Both the position numbers and the translations under genes were made by a program. Below, one piece after another: positions 1 through 12,663 of a DNA stretch of 64,000 nucleotides (position 1 is the first letter of the stretch; every line of letters begins with the position of its first letter). This DNA comes from Cavia porcellus (taxonomy: Eukaryota; Chordata; Mammalia; Rodentia; Caviidae). The stretch is from contig NW_026947509.1 in the NCBI RefSeq assembly GCF_034190915.1, positions 31,566,767 to 31,630,766 of the forward strand, in the 5' to 3' direction. The notes under the pieces were generated by a model. That model was not told the origin of the DNA. It did no database searches and saw only the letters and a program-made list of their open reading frames with translations.

Positions 1-918
1 TGATCCACCAAGAAAAAGCTCATCAACCCCTGTTCCACATCGCTGAAAATGAAAATCCTTCCAAGATGCATGGGACATGTGACCTTTGTTTTGAAGGTGA
101 GGATGCACGGATAATGATTTCATTAATGAGAAGCACGGGGGCCATGAGCCTTCAGCATGGGGGCAAACATCTTCACATTGCCAAGAGTTCTAAGGACCTG
201 TCATGCTCTATGTTCCCAGGGGCAGTCTGAAGCCACTGAGGGAGCTGGTATGCCTTATTCTTCCAATTTCAGTATTTTCTTTTTCCCTGTTAGGCTATGT
301 GTGTTGATCATTGGTGCTGTGGTGTGCCTGCCTCTGGTGCCCCAACTCCTCAGGTGAAAGACTAATTTGATGCTCCCTGGCCATAGCCACCCAAGAATCA
401 AGCAAGCACTCCTGTGGGACTCGTGTGTGAAGTCATCGTGAACTGGGTGCTTCTTATGCATCTATTCCAGTGGCCCCTCTGTGGGTCAATGTGGTCCTTG
501 CAGGGGTGGCTTCTCCAGTCCTGAGAGCAGATGGCTCTGTTTAGGTTCTGTGATTTTGCCCCAAGTCTCACTGTGAGTTGGGGGCCCTGCTGAGCCCTGC
601 ATACAGACCTGGGAGTCGCTCTGGCAAAAGGTGCACTGTCTCAGCAGAGCAGGTAACCTAGAACTCTGGCCTCTCCTGGAAGGCTCTGCAAGGTGGCCCT
701 CAATGAGCTGCAAGGCTTTTTGGGAAGAGATGGCCATGAGGTCTCCCTAGTGGGTGACTCACCTGGCTTTCCCAGGCAGATGTGGATCTCTTACCTATAG
801 TTGGTGTAACAGGGATGCAGATGCATGCAGGTGTGGGCATAGATATTTCCTTGTGGTTGTGTGCATGTTTGGACATATATGTGTGGATGCATGCATGTTC
901 ACAGGTATGCACGTGGAT
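1..918. other. unassigned single-copy-looking sequence
   Basis: I see no repeat family or gene here that I can support. Open frames on both strands are under 140 codons, overlap each other and have no recognisable domain. The longest, on the minus strand, runs into the TG microsatellite and encodes a His/Thr-rich low-complexity run. Confidence 0.5.
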
Positions 919-985
919 ATATGTGTGTGTGTGTGTGTGTGTGCATGTGTGTGCGTGTGCTTGCATGTGTTGACAAACTTGTGCT
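919..985. repeat. (TG)n microsatellite, interrupted
   Basis: About ten uninterrupted TG units are followed by degenerate TG/CATG units. Scattered ATG/TGCATG words on the left flank (about 800-910) suggest an older, decayed part of the same tract. Confidence 0.9.
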
Positions 986-1235
986 GGCATAACTATCAGG
1001 AGAAATGAACCCCTGGAATGAATGCTTGGGACATCTGTACAGTCTGATTCTTGTGTCACTTCAGGAGCTGTAACCAAGCATGTGGCTTCTTGCAGCTCAA
1101 GCATGAAGGAAACCACTGGATCTAAGGAAGGTGACCTGAGTCACTGTCACCCAGCTTGGGGGTCCTTATCAGACATGTTTCCAGGGTCCGTGGTCCTGAG
1201 CTAGGGCTGCCTACCAGGGTGGAATAGGCTGGGGT

Positions 1236-1500
1236 CCAAGCAACGGACATTTATTCTCTCACAGTCCTGCAGCATGGGGGTCCAAGGTCAAGGTGTCAGC
1301 AAGATCAGTCTCCTCAGAAGCCTCTTTCCGTGGCTTGCTTATACGTGGCTATCTTCTCCCACTGTGTGTCCATGACCTCATGTAACTAATTATCTCTTCA
1401 AGAAGCTTGTCTTTGAATAAGTCCCATCCCAAGGTGCCAGGCCTTAGGAGTGTAGTATATGGGATTGTGGGAGATCCAAGCCAACCCACACCAGGATCAA
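1236..1500 (-). mobile_element. MLT1-like MaLR LTR relic (ERVL-MaLR)
   Basis: The plus strand reads as the reverse complement of an MLT1-type LTR. It has a segment of the kind ATTTATTCTCTCACAGTCCTG, then 'AAGGTCAAGGTGTCAGCA', 'CCTCTTTCCGTGGCTTG', 'TCTTCTCCCACTGTGTGTCC', and an AAGTCCCATCCCAAGGTGCCAGGCCTTAGGA stretch in the usual order. This is a non-coding, ancient solo LTR. The exact subfamily is not determinable by eye. Confidence 0.7.
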
Positions 1501-3179
1501 AAGTAGAACACCAGCGATGTTTTGTGTAAGAATCTCCTTTGTTTTCCTCTTCAAGTGCCATTTCTTTGTTCAAACATACTTTTATCCAAATGAGTTTATT
1601 TCTGTGTATTCCTCACGAGCCACAAAGCAATCCTGTCTTCCTGAGATTTCTCCCAGTGGTTTTTCCGAGTGTCCCCAGGTGAGCCATCTCCCAGCTTGTT
1701 CTCACAGATGACTAATCACACCCGTGTATGGGAGGCTGATTAATTGAGCTCAGAAAGTGGGGTCATGTGCAAGCTCTTTGGGGGTACATTTCTATCCCCT
1801 CTCCTCCCCTTCCAGAAACTGCCATAGCCAGCAGATATGACTATATTTCTTGTAAACAAGGCAAGGCATATTAAAAAAAAATTATTGGATGAGGGCCATG
1901 GAAATTGCAGAAGGAAATATGTGGGCAAAGAAAACTACTGCTGTGGGTGACACAGTGTTGGGAGAAATCCAAAGCTATCTTGACAGCCGGGAGCAGTGGA
2001 CTGACTCTAACAAGATGATGTCTGAGTGAAGCTAATTGTGCAGCCCGGTGACCACAGTAAGTGGGCCCAGCTGTAAAACTCCAGACGAAGGCGCTGTGGC
2101 CTGGAGACTTGGGCTGGTAGGGGGTTTGCTGTGAGTCACTGCAGTCTCAGCTCCCCGGGGGCCCTGATGAGCCCAGTATCCGCCATGGGGGTGGGGTGGG
2201 ATTTGTTTAAAACGAGGGAAGAAACAGTCTCATTTGGAGTGGGGGGAGGGGGACAGATCGGATCCCTAGAGGGCTGAGTCTTCAGCTGTGGGCACCATCC
2301 TTTAAAAAGATGATGGGAAATGGCGCGATGGCTCCTGAAGCTATGCCTGGGATAAAAGGGCTGGAGGATTGGGAACCGGAGAGAGAACCCTTGGGAGAGA
2401 AAGAGCGTGCTGGACAGATCAGGCTTTGCAATGTTATCATGTACATGACAGATGGGGCTCATTCTGCGGGGACACAACGTGAAGGCCACTAGGCAGAAAT
2501 GAAGGGGAATCTGATTACACACCAATATATTATCCAAGATCTGCTTGAGGTTGGTTCCTACTCTTAAACTGGAGATGCTTGCGTAGAAAAGGGGCATGGA
2601 GAGAAACCTAGCGATGTTACAGAGAAGATTCAGTTATTGAGAATAAAGGAAAAAGTATGGTTAAATACATAGAGAACAATATGGAAGAAAGAAATCTGAA
2701 GTGTATCAGTGATTACAGTGAGCATGAATGTGTGAAGGCAGCTGTTGAAAGATGCGTAATACAAATATATATTGTTTACAGGAATAAAATACAAGCTGAC
2801 ACAACACAGTGGAAGTTAAAGTGGCAGAAAAACTGTACTAGAAAAGCACTATCAGAAAGAAAGCTAGTAGCTGATAGTTAGGAAACAGTAATGCTGATTT
2901 TGGGGAAAATGCCATGGTGCAAAGTTCCCTTTATTCTGTCCTTTTAGCTTCCATTAGCACTTAGTGTTGATATTTTCTGTCTCTCTTTACCGTGCACTAG
3001 AGTATAAATTCATGGAGAACAGGGACCTCCCGCTCTGTGTATTGCTGACCCTTGAGTTTCTAGGACCATTCTTGGGCCACAGTAAGAGCTCAAAAGATAC
3101 CTGTCGACTCTGACACCTTTCAGAGTATCGAGATTCTGTCTGGAGGATGCTCTTATCCTGGGTATCCGCTGTCATGCAA
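1501..3179. other. unassigned sequence
   Basis: No gene or confident repeat was found. The longest frame is 153 codons on the minus strand (2136-2597). It has no domain and no compositional sign of coding, and it overlaps an unrelated plus-strand frame. The part from 2640 to 2900 is A-rich with no assigned origin. Confidence 0.4.
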
Positions 3180-3500
3180 TAAACCACTCTGCCACTTAGT
3201 GGCTTGAAACACCAGCTTCTTATGATATCTACTGTGGTTCTCTGTGTCAGCTGGGCTCAGGTGGGTGGTTCTCCCCTGGGATCTTTCATGCAGCTGGAGT
3301 CTGCATGGCTGGAGTTAGAATCCTCTAATGGCTCAGCTGTTTTGGACATCCAAGATGGTGCCATACATGGTGGAGTAGGTGGCCCTTATCAGCTGGAAGC
3401 ACAACTGGAGAGCTCTCATGGGGCTTTGGTTTCTCACAGCCAGGTAGCTGGACCCCATAGGGGTTTGGAAAAGACAGGAAATAGAAACTGCCAGTTTCCT
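3180..3500 (-). mobile_element. MLT1-like MaLR LTR relic
   Basis: The plus strand starts with the reverse complement of a MaLR 3' end (a 'CCACTTAGTGGCTTGAAACA' segment). It continues through 'GTCAGCTGGGCTCAGGTGGGTGGTTCTCC', 'TCATGCAGCTGGAGTC' and 'CCAAGATGG', the order seen in older MLT1 LTRs read backwards. A 99-codon frame across it is a by-product of the repeat. Confidence 0.6.
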
Positions 3501-4732
3501 TAGGCCTGAGCTTGGAGATGAGACCAAGCTACTTGGATCACCATCTACTGTGCTCTTCAGGCAGCCATGGAGCCTAACAAGGTCCAAGAGCAGGGACACA
3601 GGTCCTGTCCTTGATACCTCTTCCAAGCTAAAAATGTCAGAGAATTTGTAATCATCCTTAATCTATCATAGACTCCCAGGTGAGAGGAACTTTGTTTTTT
3701 CATTTCTGCAAATGACAAACCTTGACAGATGTGGTTTGCCGAGCGTGAGGCACACCTCTTCCCAGGGAAGGAAAAGCTTACGGCAGCAGAAAAGACTGCT
3801 CTGCTAGAGTCTCTGCAGGAAGGGTGGGCTCCTCAGCCTCCTAGCACCGACCTCTCGGAGGGGAGCCCCGTGAGCAGACCGGGGAGGGAGCCATGATGAT
3901 GCAGTGAGACTGGGAGAGAATGTGAAGGTCACCACTAAGAACTGCACTTTTCCTCTTTCCATGCCTCGTGCACGGAGCACTGTTTCCCAGAGCCACTCTT
4001 TGGAATCGATGCCGAGAACAGTGCTGTTGGCCGTGCAGCCCATCTTAGGGACTGGGGTACCTCAGAGACGTCCTGTATCCACTGCATCTGTTCCTGGAGC
4101 ATTGCAGAGAGCACCTGTGATTCATAGTACTTTTTTTTTTTTCCCCAAAGCTATGGTGAGATAAAAGTTAATGGTAGGGTTGTCCATGTGTCTGGTGTGG
4201 TTAATTTTTCAAGGTTGGACAAAGTGGGGAGATTGCTAATTAATTCTCTTTCTTACCACTTTTCTAAGTGCGTTCCTGGAGCAAACCCCCTCACAACCTA
4301 CAGCTTCTTAATGGGGTTTGAGTGGAGTGCCAACCCCTGGCCACACATAGCAAAAGAAGGACACTTCCCTGTGACCCTGGCCCACATTCTTTTGTGGCGT
4401 AAAGACCTTGAGCCCCCAAAACTCATGCTGCTCTTACACATGCTGTCTGCTCCCTGGCTCCCCAGAACCTGCATTGGTGCCACACAATGCCTAGGTCAGT
4501 TTAGGGCAGTGTGGGGGCCTGAAGAGGCTCAGAATGCCAGCTCGTAGGCTCCCTTTGCAATGGAAATGTTTGCTTCGTGCTGTCACTAATTGCTGTGGGT
4601 CCTGGAACACTGTAGAATCTGAAGAATTATTTCACAAATTCCCATCGATGCCCCCCTCAGTCCTTAAACTGGACCCTGTAGGCAGCTGGTAGAGGTTACA
4701 GACAGAGAGCTCACAGTTCTGATCAGTGCTGT
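3501..4732. other. unassigned sequence
   Basis: Only short overlapping frames and a T11-12 run near 4131 are visible. No repeat family, RNA gene or coding signature was recognised. Confidence 0.4.
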
Positions 4733-5150
4733 GTTAGTTTTCTAGAGGCAAAGATCAATGAAATGGGAACTTAAGACAACAGAACCTTCTGTTCTCCAGC
4801 CCTGGAGGCCAGGGGTCCAGCACCAAGGTATGGGTGGATTGGTTTCTTGGGGAGGCTTTTGGAGTGACCCCACTCAATGCCTCTTCCTGCTCTTGCATTT
4901 GCCAGCAGTGAACCCCCTCAGCCTTCAGGTGCATCACTCTGGTCTCCGCTATCATCTTCATCCTTGTGTGGACTTCTGACCTGTGGGGTCTTCCTGAGTG
5001 TTTTCTCATTATGATGCCAGCCGTTGCATTTTGGTCCCACTTTCACCCCATATTATCTCATATTATCTAATTACAAATGCAAAGATCCTGCCTCCAAATC
5101 AAGTTCTCTTCTGCAGTTCCATGGACATGAATTTGGGGGCAACACCACTC
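4733..5150 (-). mobile_element. MaLR (MLT1-type) LTR relic
   Basis: The left end reads GTTAGTTTTCTAGAGGC and the right end contains 'CATGAATTTGGGGGCAACAC'. The latter is the reverse complement of the start of MLT1-type LTRs (GTGTCCCCCAAATTCATG...). Between them are 'TCTCCAGCCCTGGAGGCCAGGGGTCCA' and 'AAAGATCCTGCCTCCAAATCAAG', again in MaLR order. It is diverged and non-coding. Confidence 0.6.
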
Positions 5151-6961
5151 GGGCCTCTTCACGTGCAGTAACACAGATGAGTGGAAGAGCAGAGCAGAGG
5201 TTATGTAGAAGCAGGAAGCAGGATGCTACCTGATAGTGGGTGCTGAGAAATGGGTACCATTCAAATGGGGAAGGAGGGAGAGGAGAAAGGGTTCACCAAG
5301 CAGCAAGAGCTTGCCATGCAAACAGTGCTGCTTGATGGCCCTGCTGGGGTGTGTTTCAGACAACAGCCAGAGGATGGGGCGGACTCCCCAAAAAAACTGA
5401 GAGGGAAGGGAGGGAGGCTTTGAATGCCAGGCAGGGCCCATGAGACCAAGGCTGCCTCCCCCATCCCCGGAGCCAGGTGGAGCTCTGCTCTGTCCTGGGA
5501 GACACCCCCAGATTCAACAGGTCATGGGTGCCAAGGTAACTTAGATGACCTGTGTGGGTGGTGCTCAGTGAACTAGACACCAGTCCCCTGCAGCTCTGGG
5601 AACTGGGGCTGTACCCCAGCAGCGGGTGATCAAGACTTCAAATGGACAACACCTGCCCTCTGCCTGGGGCTGAGATCATGTATTCCAGCCACACTTCCCT
5701 GCCCACTACATGGGGAGAATGGAAATTCTTGAAGATTTGCACTTATTTTGTTCATGAGCCGCCCTGTGCCGCTTTAAAAAGAGCAGAAGATTTTGCCCAA
5801 ATATCCAGTAGCAGGAAGATGTGAATTTTCCTACAACCCCCAAACTCATTACTCTGAACATCCAGCCCACATACAAAGAAGTTGTTAGGTTTCAAATTGG
5901 CAGTTTCAATCAAAGATGAATAAAAATAAGAGAAGGCAGTAGAAAAATCTAGGGAAACAGTCACGGCACACATAACACATGTCTTCTTGTCCTGCCCCTC
6001 CAGAGCTGCTTATTAATCTCATTACTGTCCTAACTTGCACCATTTCCGCAATCAGCTGGAACTGTCAAAAAAGAGACCCCTCTTTCCCCAGCCTGGTGGG
6101 GCAGGCGTGAGGGAAGCAGCCAGGCACCGACCTGTGGGGTGGAACCTGTCCCCGCCCTCATGTCTCCCCTGCTGCCCACTCCACCTCCGCGGCCTGAGCT
6201 TTTCCTCCTGGTCCGTGTGCTCCGGGCAGTGGCACTGCCTCCCTCGTCCCCCTCACCCCGTCCCCATGCCTGGGCTCCAAGAGGACTCCTTCAGAGTGGT
6301 CTTGGCATTTTTGGATGGCAGCGTGGGTGCTGATGCCAGTACCATCCCAGGGCCTCTGTCTCAGTCCACTTGTGAGACAGGAACAAGGGTCCATCTTTTC
6401 AGGCTGTGCCAACATGGACAGCCTGGTTGCCTTGACTTCTGCTCTGAAAAGTTAAGCATAAAGTATTTTATGATTCAGGAATAAACCCTCCCTGCGGTGT
6501 CCTGCTCAACCCCAGGCTGCCAAGTGACTCAGAATCGGGTTTTGGGAGATGAGCATCTCCATTTCCCCTGTGGGGTGGCTTGAGGTAGGGGCTTTCCACG
6601 AAATAACAGCCTAACCGCTGCCAGGCCCCTGTCCCAGGCCTCGGGCAGACCGGGCAGAGATCTCAGATGCCTGTGAGGTTGGCAGCGCACCTCTTGGTCT
6701 GTGTAGAACTTCATGGCATTGGCTGAGTACTTACAATTAGTGTTCATTAGGAGCGCAGGGGAGAATAAAGACATAAGTGTAAAGGAGAACACAAAACCCA
6801 ACTGCCAACATTTACAAAATGCCGTCTCTCCTTTCAGAGTGCTTTGGAAGAAGAGGTACAGGAAACCCAAAGCTGGGAAGAGGAAGCCCCGCCCCATTTT
6901 GGGCGGAGCCTGTAAAGTCAGGGGTGAAATCAACCCTCAAGGGCCTACAACTGCTCAGGAA
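5151..6961. other. unassigned sequence
   Basis: No confident gene or repeat. The part from 6080 to 6400 is GC-rich and produces three overlapping frames in different phases (149, 85 and 64 codons), which is typical of stop-poor GC-rich non-coding DNA. None shows a domain. Confidence 0.4.
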
Positions 6962-7085
6962 AGCTGGTTATGGTGGTTCAGGCCTGTAATCCCAGCACTT
7001 GGGAGGCTGAGGCAGGAGGGTTGCTGTGAGTTTAAGGTCAACCCAAGCTATATAATGAGACCTGTCTCAAAAGCAAAACAAAAAC
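6962..7085 (+). mobile_element. B1 SINE
   Basis: A 7SL-derived body starts at GCTGGTTATGGTGGTTCAGG, has the 'CCTGTAATCCCAGCACTTGG' and 'GGAGGCTGAGGCAGGAGG' blocks, and ends with 'GAGACCTGTCTCAAAAGC' plus a CAAAA-rich tail. About 125 bp, so close to full length. I did not find clear target-site duplications. Confidence 0.9.
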
Positions 7086-8227
7086 TGTACCACATAAGAC
7101 ACAGATTTGCACTGTGTTATTTCATGTACCAGCTTGTATAAAGGGTTGCTTCAGGATAAAAAATACCAGCACTCCTCCCCTGCCGAGCCCAAACCATCAT
7201 CTTCCCTGACACAGCACGGTGTAGATTCTTTTCAGTTTAAGATTACACAGAATATACTATGTTTATCACCTGTTTTGCTGTGATGATCGTGACACCACGG
7301 TCCCCAGCCAGCCTCGAGTACCAGGCCTATGCAGTTGGGGTGACTCCTGAGCTTCCAGGTTCTCTCTCTGTCCTCTCTCCCATCAAGGGTCTTTTTGGAT
7401 CCTGGGAATCCTGTGTCTGGATCCCACCACACACAACTGTGTCACTGTCCTCACCTTCCTCAGAACCCTGGGCTCCACTGCCTGCCAGTGAGCCATGGAT
7501 TTTCATGCACCCCGTTTGTTTGGTGTTCCTTTTTCAAATGGCCTTGACTCTATTCCTTGATAGCTCAGCTCTGCACGGCAGATATGGTTGACTGATTGAC
7601 TAACCAATGGCACAAAATCTCAGTATTTTAAACTCCACTCTACATGTGACAGTTCTGTGTTCCTGCGGTGTTACATGAGTTGATACTCAGTGCAAACCTA
7701 GAAAAGGAGGAAAACCCGGAGCCTTCCGAAATGGGTCCTGACTCCTCCTCCTGGAGGCTGCCGCAGGCCTCCTCCTCCATGGCCCATTCTCCCTCCGCAC
7801 CTGCAGCCCCTTGCCTCCCCCGCCCTCACCTGCTGCCCTGCTCACGGTGCTGGCTCTCACCCGCTCTCTGATTCCCCTGTGCTATTTCGCTGTTCAGTCA
7901 TGATGTGATTAAATCCTAGCCGATGCCTCTTTATATCAAGGTTTTGTTCTTTCCTTGTGTTTTTGTCTCCTCCGGCTGTTTATCTTCATGGTTTGATTGC
8001 AACGCTCATCTCCTGAGTTTCCGTCGTTGAACTTCTTTTTATGTTCTTTTGGATTTCAAACTCCTTTTTGGTGGTTTTATTTTCTTACTCCTGTTGAGCC
8101 CGCCAGGTTTCCTTTTTCCCTCCCAATTCCGTGAGGCACGATTGACAAACAAAAACTGTGTGTACTGAAGGTGAGCAGTGCTACGGTTTGTCCCTGCACT
8201 CTTTGAGAAATGGCCACATAAGCTGAT
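7086..8227. other. unassigned sequence
   Basis: Mostly unique-looking sequence. A GC-rich CCTCCTCC stretch lies near 7740-7870. No gene or RNA signature was recognised. Confidence 0.4.
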
Positions 8228-8450
8228 AGTTAACACACCTACCCCCTCGCCGGGGCAGCTGCTTTGTGTTGAGAACAGTTAGAGTCCATTCTTCTAGTGA
8301 GCTTCAAATCCACAATGTGTCATTATGAACTGTAGTCACCACACTGTGACTAGATCTCAGAATTCATTAATCTGCAACTGGTGTTTATGCCCTTTGACCC
8401 ATCTCCCCCGCCCCAACCCCTGACAGCCAGGAGGTTTTTCTGATTCCCTC
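8228..8450 (-). mobile_element. L1 3'-end relic
   Basis: The plus strand carries the motif series 'TTGTGTTGAGAACAGTTAGAGTCCATTCTTCTAG', 'TTATGAACTGTAGTCACCACACTGTGACTAGATCTCAGAA' and 'CCCTTTGACCCATCTCCCC'. This order is typical of older mammalian L1 3' regions read on the antisense strand. It is diverged and non-coding. Confidence 0.6.
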
Positions 8451-11400
8451 TGCCCTGTCACAGCTGTGTCACTACCTCATGCCATTGTTTCCTCCCATTA
8501 GTGTCACCTTTGGAGTTGCATGTGACTATTGATTTCATAGTCCCAAAGCAGCAAGGGGCAATGGTGTGGCATTGCCACTGCTGGGGGGACATTCTTGCAA
8601 TTGTACATCTCCTGGTCCTTTTGGGGGGCTGGTTGCTACATTTTTCCAAGCCCCATATGGACCAAGCCCTGACTCGATGCGAGGATCTCAGCTGTCACTT
8701 CCCTCATGGGAGGCCGAACCAAAGTGTGTCCCCTGCCCCCTTGAAGCCTCATACACTACAGCAGCGGTTCTGGCTGAGGATAGTCCTGTCCTCCCAGAGA
8801 GCAATGGGCATCATCTAGGGGCATGACCGGTGCAGGGAGCATGACCGCTCTGAATGTCCAGCCATTCAGCCATCTCTAGCCCCATAGCACGTGGATGGGG
8901 AATTTTTTCTTAGCTGACCAGCAGTCAGCACCTTGTGGCCACTGTCTGCACCCTTGCCTGCCCCGCCATGTGCTGGGTATGTCCCCATCAGGGTGGCTGG
9001 CTCACCCCCGGTGTCTGGGAAGCTGTGGGTGACACTGGGAGCAGGAAGAGAGGTCCGCATGTGTCTCCCCAGACTGCCTTGCTTGGCGGTGGCAAGTTAG
9101 AGTTCTTTCTGTGCACTGCTTCTCCACAGCTTCCCCCACCCCCGGGCCCTTCCCGGGGGGCCAGCTCAGCCCAGGCTGTGTCCTGCCGCGCTCCTCACCT
9201 CTCCTCCCACTGGCTGGGCTCTGGGGCCCTCTATGTTCCTGCGCTATCTGCTCACCAGCCGCCGGCTCTGTGAACAGCTTCATTTGTTTGGTTTCATCCT
9301 CTCTGTGCTGGGCTCTGCATCCTGCCCGGACTCAGACAGACGCGGTCACTATGGTTTCCTTAACTGCAGGGCACGGTGACCTCACTTAATGTCCCTGCTT
9401 GCTTTCATCTGTCTCCTGCGTGGCTGCTGCACTGGATTCATGCCACCCTCCTCCGTCGCAGAGGCCTCAGTCTTCTGACATTATAGTGACACTGTTGCAT
9501 CTACCAGCCAAGGGGCTTCGACCCAGATTTCTGTTCGTGCAAAGAACTAGGAGATGGAGCTGAAGGCAAAAATGATTTGACTTTTGGGAGCTGAAGACAA
9601 GATGCCCAGGGAGCGGGGGTCACTTTCAGCTGCTTGCCTTTTAATTCTACCCCATCACGTGGTGCTTTGCATGATTATTTTGCGTTCACCCCATGCTGAT
9701 TCCTTCCATCCTGGGAATTACAGTCCATTCCAAGTCAGGCCTGGGTATGTGCCTTGCCCCTAGGAGGTGGCTGAGCTGTCCCTTTTGATGTCCCCTAGAG
9801 GTCTTCTCAGCCAGGAGGAGAGGGGCTCTTTTGTCCCAACTATGCCAGGGGCAGTGTCATGTTCTGTGGCCCAGGGCTTGGTGGGACCTGAGGGGAGGAC
9901 TCTGCCCGAGGGACAGAGGCCTTTGAGGTGTGCAGGTGTCTCTGATCCTTCACACTGACTTTAGTGAGCCCAGTGTACCTCTCTGAGTGTGACCCTTTCT
10001 GCGTGTGACTCTGGAGAGGTGCAGAGCCGTTCCTCTACTCTTTATGGAGATGGTGTAAGGAGGAAGCCACAGGACAGTTGCACCTGAGTCAGGAGAGGTG
10101 GGCGGTGGTGGGCAGTGAGGGGGTGTAGAACAAGCACAGATGAACCCCAGTGATGCTTTGGCTCTTGACCTGGGTGTGGAGGGGACAAGCAAGCACGTGC
10201 ATCTCCCCCTGGATCTTTGACAGTTTCACTGTCCCAGAGTGACCGTGCCTGTGGTGTTGCACTAAGGAGCCATGGGCCAGGGCTGTCTTGTCTTACCCCA
10301 TGGAAACGAGCCAAGTTCTGTTTGCTCAGAAGAGTCCAGGTCACATTAATCATGGCTCTTTTCCTCTACCAAGGTCTGTAGGAGTCGAGGTCCAGCTGTT
10401 TCTGGGGTCAGGGTCAGGCCTGGTCATAACAGGAATATTGTGCCCCATGAGGGTTTGGATGCCAAGGCAGGAGGCATGTGGGGCAGATGGCACCCAATTG
10501 ATGCTTGACAAGGATGAGCTCTGCTGAACTGCAACAAACAGCTGCCAGAACCCGGGGTCCTGCCAGGACAGAGGACAGGGGCTGATTTTCTGGCTGTGTG
10601 GAGGCAAAGGCAGGGAGGAAGGCCTGGAGGGCTCAGCCACCACCTCCCAAGGTTTAGGGCTCCTTAGGGCACCTGTCCTCTCACACACCACTCAACCTTA
10701 GAGCAGCAGTCAGTCAGGAAAGGATGGGGCAGGGATCAGATGTCCTAATAGGCTTCTGTCCTGCCCCAGGGTCCTCCTTTCCTCTTACCTCCTTGGAATC
10801 TCTGGTTTCTCTTGGGCACTTTCTATGGTTGCCTTGCTATTTAAAGACTTTGATTATGTCATGATGCTTATCAAATTGTAGTGTTGGGCTTAGGAAGTTT
10901 AACAGCTCCTGTTCTTCACTTTAAATTAATTCTATTTTATAATTTCTTTTAGATTTTCTCCTATCAACTTTTGGCACATCTTAAGTTTGAGAAGTTGTCT
11001 TTTAGTTTTAGGTGTCCCCAGCCCCAGGGTCACAGGAGGTGAGTGGTTGACTCTTCATCTGTACTGGCAGCTGCTCTCTACCACTCCTGTCACCTCTTCC
11101 TGTCAGATCAGCCTGGTACCAGATTCTCACAGGAACTCAAGCCCTAGAATATGGGAATCTAATGCCTGACAATCTGCAGTGGGACTGAGGTGGTGATGCT
11201 AGCACTGGGGAGCAGCTGCAAATACCGATGATGGCCATCAGCTGAGACATTTAGCTGTACAGAGGCCATAATAAGCCAATTGCTTACAGACTCATATTAA
11301 CACCCTATTAGTGAGTGGCAAGTGACAATTAAGCTGCACATGGTGGTGGGCTTTAAACCAGAATCTAACACTTAATTGAGTCCACAGATGTGTCCACTTT

Positions 11401-11489
11401 TTTATTGCCTTTTCCATCGCTGCCTCTTTCCCACACTGTGCACCTATCACCGTCACAGTTTTGGTGAATCTACAAGGTCACCGTAGCCA
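8451..11489. other. long unassigned stretch
   Basis: About 3 kb without a supported gene. Frames of 60-112 codons occur in all phases and overlap on both strands, mostly in GC-rich parts (8900-9300, 10000-10700). The part from 10800 to 11000 is AT-rich and may be a further L1 relic, but the match is too weak to call. Confidence 0.4.
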
Positions 11490-12104
11490 AAATGAGTAAA
11501 AAAAACAAATACTGGAGAACTTTGAGAAAGGGAAAGACATAACAATGGGACAGCAGAAGACCTTAAGATGACAACAAAAAGAAAGCTGCATTGAAAAGAA
11601 AATGCCCAGAACCCTGTGGGCTCATTGGAAGAGGAAGTTCACTTTCTCTAGGCCTGTTTTGTGGCTGTGCAACAAAGCTATGAAGCCCTCAAAACTGCTT
11701 CACTGTGTGGGGACCAGGCATTAAAAGACAAGACTCTAGGGTTTTTCAAAAGGGAAAAAATATGGGCACAAAAAAAGAAATAATTATTGAAGGTCAACAC
11801 TTCAAATGTGTCTGCTCTGAGAGTGGCATTCTCAGTGGCTGAGCCCTCTGCTGAAGCTAAGGAGCTCTCTACTGTTGGTGAAGAGCTACTCCTCCCTGCG
11901 ACTGAAGAAAATCTAAAATCTATGGTTTGTTGTGAGTTTTTAGGAGAAGCTGCTGCACAGGAGACCTGTGCTCCTTTTTGGGGGGGCACCATAACTAGGT
12001 GGATTGAAGCAGCCAAGGAGATTGAGGGACAATTGTTAGTCAATGAGTCATCACGTTATGCAGCTGTTGATGTATCTACCACCACTGAGGAGTGGGGAGA
12101 ATGA
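11490..12104 (+). pseudogene. broken BED-finger / hAT-transposase-related relic (ZBED5/FAM200/SCAND3-like or Charlie-type)
   Basis: An ATG at 11492 opens a short MSKKNKYW start. At 11650 a second frame reads RPVLWLCNKAMKPSKLL followed by ...TRH, which resembles the BED-finger end and the conserved MKPSKL...H...K/RH segment of hAT-derived proteins (ZBED5, FAM200, SCAND3 group). Two in-frame stops and a frameshift follow. From about 11784 a third frame is open to the stop at 12102-12104. It contains 'VAFSVAEPSAEAKELST' and 'GEELLLPATEE', matching the position of the family's 'VAY-IAK...PHTIGEELILP' block, then a counterpart of the 'SNNT-SRRI' block (TITRWIEAAKEIEGQL). Known family: domesticated hAT transposases or their transposon source. 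The frame breaks show that this copy cannot make the protein. It could be a processed gene copy or a decayed transposon. Confidence 0.6.
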
Positions 12105-12244
12105 GAAGTAAAGGATGAGGGATGCAGCTCAGCGTGAAGACCCTTGGATCCGTTTCCAATCCTGGGTGGAAAAAGCAGTGGGATGCGCTGGTTTTGCATT
12201 GCTGTCTAACAGTGCATCACAAATGCAGCAGTGTCCAACAGTGT

Positions 12245-12352
12245 TCTTACCAGGGCAGGAGGCTGAGGCAGAAAGGTGACTTCAGCCTTGGAACTGAAGA
12301 GTAGCTTGTGCAACACAGTCAGACCTTTTAGCGGAAACAAAGCAAAACCAAC
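12245..12352 (+). mobile_element. diverged B1-like SINE fragment
   Basis: 'CAGGAGGCTGAGGCAGAAAGGTGACTTCAGCCTTGGAACTGAAGAGTAG...GTCAGACC' plus an A/C-rich tail fits the 3' half of a B1. The 5' third is missing or unrecognisable. Confidence 0.55.
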
Positions 12353-12663
12353 CTGCTCTCATGGCCTTGCTCCTGGGTCTGCGGTTGAGAGGGTGGCTGG
12401 GTTCTCTGCCCTGGCCCTGCTGAGGCTGTGGTCATTCTGGCTGTGGTCACTTGGAGGTCATGAACAGGAATCACTCCTGGGATTTTTCAAGATGCTAGCT
12501 ATGTGGGCCCCTTGAGAACCCGGTGTGGGACAGCAGCCCCTGCGTCCCTGCTGTCTGCCTTCTGTTCTCAGAGGCCGCCTTCCCGCGTTGTTCCCCTCTG
12601 CCTTCAACGCAGGCAACAGATCCTTCGTTCTGAATCCTTCTTTTCAGGAACAGCCGGGTCCCT

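Noticed and set aside
2136..2597. 153-codon minus-strand frame
   Set aside because: No domain, overlapping frame on the other strand, no promoter or splice context. Within the range expected by chance in 64 kb.
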